Shown: positions 1 through 13,273 of the stretch, one piece after another
Layout of the letters: each line of letters begins with the position of its first letter
How positions within the stretch are numbered: the first letter of the stretch is position 1
Assembly: GCA_013399305.1 (NCBI GenBank)
Contig: VXAI01000165.1
Span: 744,360 to 808,359, forward strand
DNA from: Rostratula benghalensis
Lineage: Eukaryota > Chordata > Aves > Charadriiformes > Rostratulidae
Direction of reading: 5' to 3'
DNA length: 64,000 bases
Position numbers and translations under genes: made by a program
The notes under the pieces: generated by a model
Databases searched by the model: none
Told to the model about the DNA's origin: nothing
Seen by the model: only the letters and a program-made list of their open reading frames with translations

Positions 1-756
1 ATGAGACAGAGAGCCGTGATCTGTCCTGATGTGTGTTTTCAAGGGGAAAGCAAGGCATGAGAGTACTCATATACTCAGACAAAGCCAATTCTTACAGTCC
101 AATGGTCCAGTCAGACCATTGTTTCAGTTAATCCCATCTTCTCAGATAGCAACTGCCTGTTGGGAAGATGACACTCTTCCCAGGAGGCAGCCAGTGAGCT
201 GTGCAATACTCTCAACCATGTGAAAAATGGCTCTCTCACCCTCCCATGTGAAAGTCTTATGCTCTCTGAAGCATAATGTCAGATTACCTGAATAATATTG
301 CCTTCCTGCTTCTTTTGCTTAAGCCTTTTCTTTGGGCGGAGATTTCTCCAGCAAGTCATTGAAGTGAAAAACACTCCTTGATAGCCCCTGTTGCAGTGAC
401 TTTCACAACAAACACTGTCTCTGCTTCCCCCTGTTTTATCTTTTCCTACAGAGCTAAAGGGTAAAAATGAGAGTATATGGTCATGGCTTTTTTTGGAAGT
501 GTGAGATGTGGTCCCAAAGGGGACATTTCTCCTGTACCTGCCAGCAAGATCCCTTGCAGAAGTTTAGGGAGTGTGTGAAATAGGAAACAGCCATGTAAGA
601 GATCTCATACGTAGAAGACCAAGGAGGATGCTATCTGCCAGGCTGTCCTAGTTTGAATTGCACTGAGGTTTGGACATGCTCAAAGGTGCTTGCCTATGCC
701 TGCCTTGGACAGGCAGCATGTCCACCAGAGTAGCATGGAACTACTCTGGGCTCTTA
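1..756. other. Intergenic, nothing recognisable
   Basis: No exon, repeat or RNA gene that I can support. Confidence 0.6.
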
Positions 757-1208
757 CAGAATCACAGAATGATATGGGGTTGGAAGGGACCTCGGGAGAT
801 CATCTAGTCCAACCCCCCTGCCAGAGCAGGTCCACCTAGAGCATGTTCCAGACGAACATGTCCAGACGGGTTTTGAATGTCTCCACAGCTGGAGACTCCA
901 TCACCTCTCTGGGCAGCCTCTTCCAGGTCTCTGCCACCCTCAAAGTGAAGAAGTTCCTTCTCATGTTTAGATGGAACTTCCCATGTTTATGTTTGTGCCC
1001 ATTACCTCTTGTTCTGTCACTGGGTACCACTAAAAAAAGACTGGCCCCTTCCTCTTGAAACCCACCCTTGAAGTATTTCTAGGTGTTGATCAGATCCCCC
1101 TCAGCCTTCTCTTCCCCAAACTAAAAAGACTGAAATCCCTCAGCCTTTCCTCATAAGAGAGATGCTCTAGGCCCCTAATCGTCATTGTAGCCCTATCCTT
1201 CTCTCCAG
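757..1208 (-). mobile_element. CR1 fragment (3' end)
   Basis: It starts with the reverse of the CR1 tail (CAGAATCACAGAATGATA), then GGTTGGAAGGGACC, and runs into the region before the 3' UTR. It is a 5'-truncated antisense copy of the ATTCTGTG-tailed type. Confidence 0.92.
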
Positions 1209-1966
1209 GGAGGGGTTAGAGCCCTCAGTGAACTACAGGATGCTGTGGCTCTCAAAACCTGAGTGACTGAAGATAACAAAAGCTTCCTGACCTGTGCTGC
1301 AAATCCAGTTAGTAAATTAGTATGTGTCGCTGCACTGGCACCAACTTTTACTGGTGAAGCATCTGGAGAACCTCTGTATCAGGCTTGGGACCCGAACTGA
1401 AAAAGCTGGGCTTGCCAACTGCTAAGCCACCACCTGAGCTTGAAAACCAGCCTCTGAGGTTCAGTGGTGCCATTGTAACTGGCTGTATAAAAAACAGTTC
1501 CAGACCTACCCCAAGGCACATAAACAATTCCAGGTGTGATAATCTCTATGCTGGAGAAATGTAGAACTTTAATAGAATTTAGGTGCCTGTTTCCCGCTCT
1601 AAGTCCTATCTGTATCTTAGGAAAACCTCAGTCCCTCAGTCTCTTCCCTGTGGCTAGAGGTCCTACACCTACACCCAGTGGTGGCATGTCCCCGTCTTGC
1701 CTTGAGTTCACTCAGTGGTAGCTGTGCCCTGCCAACCTTCTAGAAGACAGGACAAACTGTGAAGTGTCTTAGTGCAGGTTTTGTCCTGTTTCCATGCACT
1801 GTTTAACACATTTTGTGGCTTGATCCAGGGGTTTGCCCCAGGGCTGTTACCACATCCAGGCAGCTTCAGAGAAGGGCCTCCAAATGAAGCTGATGCTATC
1901 CCAGGCCCAGCACAAGAAAACAGGGACAATATCTTACAGCAGGCTCCCAGTCCCTTAAGGGGGTAC
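1209..1966. other. Intergenic, nothing recognisable
   Basis: Unique sequence between two CR1 pieces. Short open frames lack any family likeness. Confidence 0.6.
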
Positions 1967-2283
1967 ATGAGAGAGAGGGAGGGACTTTTTATGAGGGAGT
2001 AGAGTGATAGGAGGAGGGGTAATGGTTTTAAATTGAAAAAGGAGATATTTAGATATTAAGAAGAAATTCTTTGCTGTGAGGGTGCTGAGACCCTGGCCCA
2101 GGTTACCCAGAGAAGCTGTGGCTGCCCCATCCCTAGAAGGGGTCACCGCCAGGCTGGATGGGGCTTTGAGTAATTTGGTCTGGTGAGAGATGTCCCTGCC
2201 GGGGGACAACCCGGGGTTGAATCCGGGTGATCTTTAAGGTCCCTTCCAACTCTAAGCATTCTATGATTCTATTCTATGATTCC
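1967..2283 (+). mobile_element. CR1 fragment (3' end)
   Basis: It contains GTGATAGGAGGAGGGGTAA, GAAGAAATTCTTTGCTGTGA, GGTCCCTTCCAACTCTAAG and an ATTCTATGATTC tail, all in the forward order of a CR1 3' end. Confidence 0.92.
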
Positions 2284-5200
2284 CTGATCTGCTTTGCATT
2301 CCTAAACGACCATGATATTGCATCCCCTTGCAGCTCAAAACCTAAGGATGCCGGGAAGAGACTTCTTCAAGAAGGTGTCCCAGCTCTGCAGCGGTGCTCC
2401 TTCAGAAGACTGCTTTCCTCCTTCTTCTTGGTGCCACCATCTTCTTCCAGCCTTCATGAATACCTGCAGGGGCCTCAGGAGGAATTACCCCTCCATTAGC
2501 ACCCGTCTGCATCCCAGGTTCCCATCAGGAGGGCAAGGAGGGCTTTGCCATGAAGGCTATCTCTCTCCCAGCTCTGCCAAATGGCCCCAGGGTGCCTCAT
2601 TAAGCCCGCTGCTCCCTCTCTGTAAGGGAGCTCCTTTCTTCTTTTAATGCACGGGCTGACAGGCCTGGAAATATCAAACTCGGCAGCTTTGCGCCCTGCT
2701 CAGATCTGAAACGCCGTGTGTCGGAGCTAATTAGCTGGATTTCATATCAGAAGGGCAACTGGCTGCCTTCTCTGACAGCCCTGTTTCATCAGGACCGCCC
2801 AGGAAGATTTTTTCAAAGCTTCCCCTTCCCAAGCTTGAATTGAAGCCACAGGAAACCTCTTAACCTTTTTTTTAATTTATTTTTTATTTTTTTTTGAAGG
2901 GAGGGGTTGGCTACAAGAGAAACAAGCGTTAAATATTTCATTTTTTTCCCCTTTGTCCCTTACAATACACTTCTTGCAGGCAAGTAAAGATCATGTCACA
3001 CCTATCAACCACCTTTGTTTCAAGAAGCACTGGGTGTTTGCTTTCCTGGGAATCTTCCTGCACCACCACCTCCTATCCCATGAAAATCACCATCAGCACA
3101 AGAGCTGCCTTGGAAGAAGATTATGCTTTTTATTTTGCCTACTATGAGACAATTCTCCTCTGCCTGCTGCTCCACCTCTGGGAAGCCATCGCAGTGCTCA
3201 GACACCTACAGAACCAAAGGTTTTAGGGCTGGAAAAAGGTATTCTGTGCCTCTGACTGGATTTTCCAAATTATATCTGATGTTCCCCATCTTGAGCCTTA
3301 AACATCTACTACAGCCAGGGTATAGCCAAAATTGAGAGCTGAATTCACAGCTTTTGGCTCCTTATGTGTTGGCCAATGTAAGATCAGCAGTGATTTTGGG
3401 CTCAGCTTTATAGTGTTAGAAGAGACCTAAGTTTTAAATGCAGGTGCCTGATGCTTTTTGCAGACCGGGCTTTCGCGGAGGGCGCATCGATATCTCTACC
3501 CCTCCATAACCTGCTCTGATGTGCTACAGAAATCCCCTAAAAGCTTCTTGCGTGAATTTGAGCCCACCTGGAGATTCTATTCCCACCTCAACCCATTCAA
3601 CCACTCTTCTGCCTTCATCTCTGGACTTTTAATCACCTCTGCGGTGGATGCTGGGCTCCTACACAATACGTTGCTATGGGCAATTGGCAGACTCAGGAGC
3701 TGCTACAATAAATTCCCACCTGAGTCCTCTGGCACCAATTCAGCCAAGCACTTTCTTCTTTATTTCCCCCCTCCACACCCCAATTAAAAGTAATATGTCA
3801 TTAAATTGCCTTTATATTTGTGTTGGTGGGCATGTCAAATGCTTGCACAATACCAGCTCTTACAATACCTGAGACAAAGAGGCCCACACGAACCGGCTGC
3901 CCTCTGTCACTTCACCACAAAGTCCCTCATTGTATATCAAGCCTTAATAATGGAAACCTAATGAGACACCAGAGGGTCCCACAGCAGCACAAGGTCTGAG
4001 ACCTGAGGAGGGGGAAGTGTGTGGGGGGGCTTTCACCTCTGCAGCATTAGGTTGCAGGAGTTATTTAACTGCTCCTATTTAAGGAGCTCAGCTGGTATTC
4101 TCCTCCAGGAAAAGCTATCTGAGCCCCCAGAAGAACGATTTCCAATGCCACCCCATGCTGGGGGCTTGATGTCTCCATTTCTGCAGGGTGACACATCTCT
4201 CCATCTTGTATCTGCAGAGCAGGGGGTGCAGGTCTACAGGAGTTGTGGGAGAGGGAAGGGTAATTCATTCCCCGTTAAACTGAAAGGAAACCAGAGCATG
4301 AAAGGATACCGGAAAGAAAACTTCTACCCTGCTCTCCTGAATTAGACCTCAATTAGAACTTGGGGTGTTTCTACATGGTGTGTGGAGACAATGATGAAGT
4401 CATTTTACCCATGCTGAGCTCTCTCTTTGGACACAAGAAGGACCAGATCAGAGGCAGGGCTGGGGCACTACAGCTGGATGATGCCCCTGATGTTTCTCTC
4501 TCATGCTACAGCCCAGTACTGTGTATGTAGGGCTGCTCAAAAGCTGTCACACCCTGGCAGAACAGCTTTATCCTGCCTGCCTCCAGCCATGTCAACATGC
4601 TTAGCAATGCATTGATAATCTGGTGATGAAGAAGGTCTCCATCCATGGTGATCCCAAAACTGCAATTTGTGTTGAGATGATGGATTCAGCAGGTCTACTT
4701 GGGGCTGCAAGAAGGATACATGAGCAGAACGTGGTCAGGTAAGGATGTGACTCAGAAAGCAGCTCATAAACCACCTTCACACCTCTTTAGGTTACCCAGC
4801 CTTTCTCCTGAGTTCAGACCCCTTCAGCCTCATAAATGAGACACTGCTGTTCCACTGCAGAGTGTTGTGATTGGAAGCAAATGACAAGCAGGAAAGGTCT
4901 TGCTTTCGCTGGCCCTGCTCCTGAGCAAATAAGCTCTGAGGAGCTAGGGGGGTTCTACCATGAGATCAGCAGGTAGGGGTTCAAAGAATTGTCTTTGGAT
5001 TGGCACTGAAATCTGTCTCTGTGGAGCACCTTGGTGTTGCAGAAAGTCTGGGGCAATCAGTGGAAAGAGCTGAGAGTGAATCATGGCCCCTTATTCCCTT
5101 GTGAGCCAATAGCTATGGAAAACTCATGTGCATTGACCAGGCTCATCTGATAGACCTCCTACATCCAGAATCAATATAAACTCTTCTTTTTCAATCAAAC

Positions 5201-5535
5201 TCATCCCTCTCAAACCCTGCTTTGCAAATGTGTTATATCTTTATCAGTTCCACCTTAGCTAGAGACACTCTTCTCTCTTTGAAGAGACAGTAGTATGGGT
5301 TGCTAAATGCCACCAGCATTGTCTGCAACTGCAATGGTCATTGCTGGCTCCAGCATATTCACTATAGCAGCAGGACCAAGGTGGTAAAACCTCTCTAGCA
5401 GAAGGTTGGTAAGAGCAATGCTGTTTGCTTGGGAAGTGGGTTGCAATATGTGATGAAAACAATCATCATGCATGATGAAACCTTTATTATGTAATTAAAA
5501 CCATCCCAGCTTTGTCTTGCAGATATTGGCCACAG
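2284..5535. other. Intergenic, possible conserved non-coding patch
   Basis: No gene seen. The part at 2650-2800 has a homeodomain-type CTAATTAG core and little repeat likeness, and could be a conserved element. T-rich tracts occur at about 2866-2950. Confidence 0.5.
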
Positions 5536-5650
5536 GGACTTTAAGTGATCTGGCTAGTGGGAGGTGTCCCTACCTATGGCAGGGGGGTTGGAATGAGAAA
5601 ATCTTTAATGTCCCTTCCAACCCAAACCATTCTATCTATTCTATTCATTA
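5536..5650 (+). mobile_element. CR1 3'-tail fragment
   Basis: Short and degraded: GTGGGAGGTGTCCCTACC, GGCAGGGGGGTTGGAA, GTCCCTTCCAACC, then an imperfect CTATCTATTC tail. Confidence 0.85.
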
Positions 5651-5861
5651 TCTATGATAATAATCCCATTTATACTCTCCAGAGGAAGGAAGAGTTGTAT
5701 ATTGTGGGATATGGTTGTTCATGGTCCTCATTTCCTCTCTATGCTGAGCACATGACAGTGTCCATCCTGGAAAGGAGATGATGTGAATAGTTTCCTGCAT
5801 CTGCTCATTTTTAAGAACCAAGGATTAAACCCAAGACATTCACTTATTAAAAGTGAAGAAT

Positions 5862-6082
5862 GAGAGAGTGTAGCGATAGGGCAAGGGATTTAAACTGAGA
5901 GGCAAGATTTAGATGAGATATTAGGAAGAAATTCTTTTCTGTGAGGGTGCTGGCCCAGGTTACTCGGTGGATGCCCCATCCGTGGAGGTGTTTAAGGCCA
6001 GGCTGGGTAGGGCTTTGAGCAACCTGGCGTGGTGGGAGTCCCTTCCAACCCCAACCATTCCATGATTCTGCGATTCTATGAA
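5862..6082 (+). mobile_element. CR1 fragment (3' end), internally deleted
   Basis: It runs from TAGCGATAGGGCAAGG through GAAATTCTTTTCTGTGAGG to CCATGATTCTGCGATTC. About 50 bases between the GTGGGAG and GTCCCTTCC blocks are missing compared with neighbouring copies. Confidence 0.9.
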
Positions 6083-8244
6083 AACCTCTGGTCCCACTAA
6101 GAGGTGAATATGTGAAGAATAGGGAAATGCTGGTGGGACTGACTGGACTTACCTTCACCCATTTTGCACTGCTGGTGTATCAGGAGATTTGCACCCTCAG
6201 GCACATAGTTGACCTTGCCCGTGGAGGGGAACTAAAGTGCAGTTAGACAGGGATATGTCTGCTCTCATGGACCTTATACAGAAAAGATGCTGAACCCCGG
6301 TGTCCTCCCCTGGCTGCTGACAGCTGGGAGTTTTCCAAAGCATCTGTAAAAGCTATCCCCATAGGGAATCTGGGTCAAGGTGTCGTTTGCTGTATAAAGT
6401 TACGCAGCATGATGTTATCCAGTATCTGCCAGAAGGCAAGAATTTCAGGACTTCTTGCACCATGCCTGCTTTATGAATTACCAGAGGACTTGCTGAGCTG
6501 TCATCTAAAAAATATGTGCTTACCCCACCCTAGCAGGGAGACTTGTGTTACTTCACTGGAAGATAAAGCTCTGCACCAAGTCCAGAGGAAGCAGATTGTT
6601 GAATCAGCCCAGCGGGGATGTAGCCAAACCAGGCCAAGCAGCTAATCCTGCAGAGTTTATGGATATTCCAGTCCAAATCCGACTTCTAGTAATGGTCAAG
6701 GTTGGTTGTATCGGAGGAAGATGCGTCAGCCAATGCTCGGTGTGCTTGGTGCAAGGGGAGCTGAGCCCATCATTGTGTTGGACAGCATTGCATGTAATAA
6801 CATTTGCTTTGAGACCAGTCAGTGTCATGCTCTGCCCAGAAAAATTGGATCCTTCTTCCATCAGCATGCAGAGCTGCAGATGTTTTTAACAGCTGCAACG
6901 TTTTGTGGCTTTTAAACCAACATCCATCCTTCATTTCAGCTTCTGTATCACTCAATGACCCGGTTAGCGAAGCTAACAGTGAGGGTGGGTCATCTTTTTC
7001 TTTCAAACATATTTCAGTGGTTGACCAAGACATTGGAAGATGTTCACAGGGAGAAGCAGGTATGTCCTGTGACTCAGAGAGAGAGCCTGGTAGAAAAGTG
7101 GCTTTGCTTTCAAGGATCTGTTGATCCTTCTCTCTCTTGCCCTTGTTTTATAGGTGAGTGATTGAGAGGAGACTCAGACCTGGTCTGTTTAACAAGCTCA
7201 GTTTTAATTCAGGAGTACAAATGCAGTCAGATTTCTTATAAATATATAGGTTCTTGATGGCAGAGGAAGTTTCTCCAGAAGAAATTTAGGGTAAGGGTAA
7301 TCTGGTAGTCGCAACCAGGTGAAAGCTGCTTGAAGGACTTGGACATTCCTCATCCAAACTGTAAAACACCACAAGTACTATAATCCACTGTATGTGTTTG
7401 AAACCAGCAGGCAAATTCTGTGCCATTTCATTCCCCAATCATTGCCTTCAGTCAGGCACTATGCTGTCCAGAGTTTTGTGTCTGAGTCCATTCTGGGTGC
7501 CCTGAAGGACAGGGTTGTGCTTCACCCAAGTGATGCTTGTAGTCTGCCTGAGCAGAAATTTGGAACAAATTTGTAATCCAACCACTCAAAGCGAAACAAA
7601 CCCCAGCACCAAATAAATCAGGTGCTGTATCCTGAGGGTCTTGGTTTTGATCCAGCTGGATCTTAGGACCAAGACTATGAGGAGAGGCCAGACCCTGCCT
7701 CAGGCTGCTCAGTCACTCTCAATCTGGACTTGAAAGCCCGGAGACCCCAGTCCATCACTTGCTTTTATTCGAAAACTACCATCTGAAGTACTGACTATTT
7801 AAAGATCCTGTCTATTTAAAACACACATACACACAAAAGGGAGATAGAAATAGCACGGGATGTGAGGAATGGGATCTCAGCTCAAATTCTTCTTCGTCTG
7901 AACACATGGTGACTTGGATGCTTTCCACAGATGGCTCACAGCCGCCGTTCCTGGACTGCCAGTGGCAGGGAAAGTGTCAGGGAAAGCAACATCTCCCACA
8001 CATGGTGACAGCCCCCCTGCCATTGCAGCCCAGCCCCTCTGCTTATTTGCAGGTTGTTATCACGCTATTTATATCTGGCACCTATTTCTGACCCTGCTCA
8101 CAGAAGAGGCACCACCACTTCCAGAGTCCCTGGTGAGCCAGGGATGTTTGAAGTGTGATATCTGTGAGGATAAAAAAAAAAGAGAAAGCCTGACACAAAA
8201 GGGAGGTGGAGAGGTCAGGCAGGGCACAAGGTATCTCAGGACCA
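6083..8244. other. Intergenic, nothing recognisable
   Basis: No exon with good splice signals and family likeness. No repeat I can name. Confidence 0.55.
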
Positions 8245-8647
8245 TCACAGAATCACAGGATGGTAGGGGTTGTAAGGGACCTCTGGAATTCATCTAGTCC
8301 AGCTGCCTGTCAAAACAGGATCATCCAGATCAGGTTGGACAGGAACACATCCAGGTCGGTTTTGAATGTCTCTAGAGAAGGAGACTCCACACCCTCTCTG
8401 AGCAGTGTGTACCAGAGCTCTGCCACCCTCACAGGAAAGAAGTTTTTCTTTGTGTTCAGATGGAATTTTCTGTGTTCCAGTTTGTGCCTGTTGCCCCTTG
8501 TCCTGTTGCTGGATGCCACTGAGAAGAGTCTGGCCCCATCCTCTTGACAGCCTCCCATTAGATATTGCTCAGCATTGATGAGATCCCCTCTCAGTCTTCT
8601 TCTCCAGGCTAAACAGACCCAGGTTTCTCAGCCTTTTCTCATCACTG
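8245..8647 (-). mobile_element. CR1 fragment (3' end)
   Basis: Antisense copy starting CACAGAATCACAGGATGG and running to CTCAGCCTTTTCTCATCACT. It belongs to the same subtype as the copies at 757 and 27975. Confidence 0.92.
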
Positions 8648-9926
8648 ACGTACCAGAGGATGGAGTGTCATTCCTGCCTCATGTTCCCAGCCTGACCACG
8701 GTGACAGGAGAGGAATCAACCCTGGGGTAACCCCAGCGGGTCTTTCTACAAGCTCTAGGCTACCCCATGGGACTCGCCATCCCAAACGTGCAGCTGTCTC
8801 CCAGCCTGAGCAGCTGCAGACCACAAGCCCAGCTCCAAGCTGAGACCTAGCCATCAGCATCCGGCACCCTGTGAAAACACTGGCTGCCATCCGAGCTTCT
8901 CCCTGCCTGTTATAGCACAACAGCTGTGAAATGCATTACTCACAGATGCCTATAATTAGGGTCTGCCACTGCCTTCTGATGGCATCTGAACCAGAAAGGC
9001 CAACAAACACTGCACGTGCTCACTTGAGCCAGTAAATAAAAGATTCAGGCTCTGTAGAGCTGCGTGGTTCAGTTTTACTGATTGAGCCTCATCCTAATTG
9101 TGGGAACCAATGGAAGGAACCCTCAATCCAAAGGGATCATACCTGAGGTGTTGTTTCCAGCAAGTCATTCCCATATATCCAGGAGGCTTTACATCTTAGA
9201 GTTGTATAGGATTCTAAATGATAGAAGTAGGTCTTTATTGCTATGTTTTTGGATGATTATTTGTGCCTTCCTGCCTGCCATGGAAAACTAATTTACATCT
9301 TGACTAACACCAGCTGTTTGCTACTGTTGATGAGTTTCAGTCATCTGTAAGTTCTGTCAACAACATCACATTTTATATATAGTGCATTTTCCAACATGAG
9401 CCAGCACCAAAAGTCTTTCCAGACACCATAATATCAGAAAATCTCCTATAGAAAGAGAGGACACCAAAAAAACCCCAAATGAATTCACAGTTTCCTAAAT
9501 AAAGCTTACTTAAAATTTTGACTTCAGGGAGCTCTGTGCAGGATGAGCCTGTTGAATGTGTTGCATGTCCACAGTATTGAACTGTCTCCCTTGTGCCTCC
9601 AGTTGCACAAGAACCTCTGCGTGTACTTTAAATGCATGAGCAGCCTCAACAGAAGATCTTTGTTGGGCTAAGATAACAGACAACTGATGCAGACAGGGAG
9701 CAGTGCAAAAGACGATATTTAAAGTTTGGTGGCCTTTTTTTGATGGGGTTCCTTACATTTCTAGAAGGCTAGGAGGAACGGGAGAGGGTGAAGAAGAAGA
9801 GACAGGAAAGTGTCAGTACAGAAAAGAGTTGGTTAAAATGAGTTCTCAACAAGAACACAGAGCAAGAACCAGAAAGGGACAAACCAGAGATTTTATCCTT
9901 GTGTTTCCTGCTCAGATCCTGCTATA
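8648..9926. other. Intergenic, nothing recognisable
   Basis: Unique sequence between antisense CR1 copies. Confidence 0.55.
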
Positions 9927-10272
9927 TAGAATCCTGGAATTGTCAAGGTTGGAAGGGACCTTTAAGATCATCTAGTTCAACCATCAACCTAACTCCAATT
10001 AAAAAAAACCCACAACCCATTACTAAAGCACATCACTAAGCACTATGTCAACCTGTCTGTGAATATCTCCAGGGATGGTGCCTCAACCACTTCCCTGGGC
10101 AGCCCATTCCAATGTTTAAGAACCCTTTCCCTGTAAAAATTATTCCTGATATCCAATCTGAACCTCCTCTGGCACAACTTGAAGCCATTTCCTCTTGCCC
10201 TATCACCTGTGACTTGGGAGAAGAGACCAACCCCCACCTCTCTACAACCTCCCTTCAGGTAGTTGTAACCTT
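9927..10272 (-). mobile_element. CR1 fragment, CAACCATCAACC subtype
   Basis: It starts TAGAATCCTGGAATTGTC with GGTTGGAAGGGACC, followed by TTCAACCATCAACCTAAC, a feature shared with the copies at 15318 and 39872 and distinct from the others. Confidence 0.9.
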
Positions 10273-10992
10273 TACTGCCATTTTCCATTTATTGCTGCAG
10301 ATTTACAAAAACAAAGAATAAAGGTGCATTGTGTTGTCTTGGAGGTTTTTTGGTTTTTTTTGTTATTCTATTTTGCAAACAGGTTTTGTTAACTTCATTC
10401 TTGTAGACAGTTCCCATTTGTGGCTCTGCTATTTCCAGAGATAGCATATCCATCATTCTGGGAGATACATGCAAGCTGACATTTTGTTAGACCAAAATAT
10501 AATTAGATTTGCACACACCAAGCACAAGGTTATCGACCACGAAAACAAAAAGACATTGCATGAACAGGGAAGAACATCTGGGAGACACACCAATCCATCT
10601 AGGGAGCAGTAGATGCACAACCTGAATAATAGATGGTATTACATGATGCTATCAGGGTCAAAGTCCTGTCTGATTAAATCTACTTCATCAAACATCATCA
10701 AGGACAAAATGTCCCCTTTGCCCATAGTTAGATGCATGATGAGTAAGAAAAAAAATGTGACTTCTAACACATTGCTGAGTTACTCTGAGTCCTCTGCGTT
10801 TTGCAGCAATGGGTTGGAAAGCACCCCGGTACTCCGGGCATCAAATTGGCTTTCATGTACTTCAATTTTAGGGATGTTAATTTGTTAGATATTGCCTCAA
10901 ACTGGAAAATCTCCAAGGAAGCTCTCCTGCTTTGTTGCCTGCCATTGGACTGAGGACATGCTTAGTGTGGGACGTGCTTAGGGTCCCCTGAT
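10273..10992. other. Intergenic, nothing recognisable
   Basis: Contains a T-rich stretch near 10348-10370 and otherwise unique sequence. Confidence 0.55.
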
Positions 10993-11142
10993 GGAATAGA
11001 ATCATAGAATGATTAGAGTTGGAAGGGACCTTAAAGATCATCACATTTCAAAACCTCCCCTGCCATGGACAGGGACACCTCCCACCAGATTATGTTGCTC
11101 AAAGCCTTATCCTCCCTGGCCTTGAGTAACTCCAGGGATATT
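10993..11142 (-). mobile_element. CR1 3'-tail fragment
   Basis: Antisense. It carries ATAGAATCATAGAATGATTA, GGAAGGGACCTTAAAGATC and GGACACCTCCCACCAGA, truncated after the GGCCTTGAG block. Confidence 0.92.
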
Positions 11143-13120
11143 TAATGTCTGCAGAGACTTTAAATTTGTTCTCCCCAGAAGCCTCGGGCTGACTGAAGAA
11201 ACAGCATGGATTCACTCAGTAGGCCTGTGACCAGCATGGTTCCAGTCTCAGGCAGGAATAGGCTTGTTTTTGGAGAAAGCAGCTCATGGATGCATCTGCT
11301 GTCGGTGCAAACCACAAGAAAAAAACATCAAACTAGTCCAGATCAAATGATAAAAATTACTAAATTAAAGCAAATTATAAAAATCCATCAGCAACTGACC
11401 GAGGACTTTTCCAGGATATTTTAACTTTCCTGGAGAGGCAAAGAGAGGGATGTCTCTCCTCCTCTGACCTGGTGACTGACAGAGACTACGTTTGTGTTTG
11501 GAATGTCTCGGACAAGATGAACTGGCAGGTAAATTGGAAGTATGGGGTGAGACAATTTCTCTCATCCGTTCAGTTAATGGCTTTCATTTAGAGGGTTCAT
11601 GGAAAATCATTGCTCTCCATTAAGCTGCCACAGGTAGACACAGACAGATGGTAGACCAGTTTCCCCAAAGCGCTCTACTAAAACTGTCTACCTGGAAAAA
11701 AATCCCTTAACCTGGGATTTGCCAGAGGAACCTGTCAGGCACACGGACAAGAGCCTGGGAAAGTCCTAGGAGCTGGCTCTGGTCAACTCTGACCCTGGTG
11801 GGCCTGCAGGAGATCTGCAGGGTGCACAGCCTGGAGATGGCTGCTCAGGAGCAGGCATGTGCTGCAGTATAAGGATAGGCAGAAATTAAACCCAGAAGCT
11901 CTCCTCTTCCACTGCAGGGAACTGCGAGCATGAAAATCCTCTGATGCTCAGAGTGTGCAGCTGTAGAGACAGGAGACCCCCCCTCTGTGGGTCAATACCA
12001 CCTGCCCTCCCTCCTGTGCCACAGGAGATGGTCAAGAGCCCTTTAATAGAGGATATTCTTCTGGATCATCAACCTCAGAAAAATAGAAGCTCTGCTCTTA
12101 AAGCAATCATGTCTCAACGGAGTGGGCAAGAAATCTGGGTTCAAAGGACCTGAGTCCACAGTCTTTTTCTGCTACAGGATGAATTTGAAGAAATCACATC
12201 TGCTTTGCATGAAGGATGAGTTAAGAAGTATAGTGCAGCTTCGCTCCTCTGCTCTGACATGCTGGAGATGGCCCAGGGCTAGTTACACTATGAGTCAGGC
12301 TGATCTATGAAAAGAGTCAAAGCTTCAGCCTTTGTGGCTGGTCCCTTGGCTTCCCTCCTGCAGTTCCCTCACTGCAGCCCAGGGCTAGCACAGGCAGTGT
12401 GGCAGAGGACTGAGGCACCACACATAGGTTTTTTTCCATAAAAGGTTTCTTAGGATACGGCTTGGGAGATGAGAAAAGTTTTATCCAAGCTGTTCAAAAC
12501 TGTCAGAAAAGGAAACATAAAAAGGCTGATGTCACATTCTTACCATCACATTGAACATGGCTCCTTGGGTGGAAGTGTTGTTTCCTCTTATAATTTTCTG
12601 AGTTGTTTTGCTCTGTCTTACTAGTAAAATTGCATCAAGCATTTTTTTCCTTTTCCAGCATGTGGTCATGTCTCCTGGGTGGGACTTTTCATTGCTGCAA
12701 TATCCTGGAGCAGGAAAATGTCTCCAGAAGACCTTGTGAAGGTGTGCTGGGGATGCTTATATCAACGCATTAAATAATGGATGCCTTGTGTAGTTGAGCA
12801 AACCAGGGCCAGAGATACAACAGGCTTAATGAAGGAGGATTCAAGCTGGCATTGTAGATGAGAGCACTAGAATGGTACACTTCAGATGTCTCACAACCCT
12901 TTGTGGTCCTATAGGTGTTTGGAGGGGTTTGACAAAAAGCTCTTGGACATTCCAAAGGAATGAGAGATGCTGTGTGGACACAAAGAAAGGGCTGTCTGAG
13001 GAGCTGAATTGGGTCGTGGGCTCACAGAGCAAGTGAAAGCCATGACAAGGGGATGTCCTGTGCAGGATGGATTCTCAGAGAGGGCTTAAAGGTTTGCTGT
13101 ATGCTCCATATGGACATCAT
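11143..13120. other. Intergenic, nothing recognisable
   Basis: No supported gene or repeat. Confidence 0.55.
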
Positions 13121-13273
13121 TCCATCCTTGGAAGTGTTCAAGGCCAGACTGGATGGGGCTTTGAGCATCCTGGGATGGTGGGAGGTGACCCTGCCCATGG
13201 CAGAGGGGTTGGAACTTGATCATCTTTAAGGTTCCTTCCAGCTCTAACCATTCTATGATTCTATGATTCTATT
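13121..13273 (+). mobile_element. CR1 3'-tail fragment
   Basis: CAAGGCCAGACTGGATGGGG, GGTGGGAGGTGACCCTGCC, then CTATGATTCTATGATTCTAT. Sense strand, heavily 5'-truncated. Confidence 0.92.
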
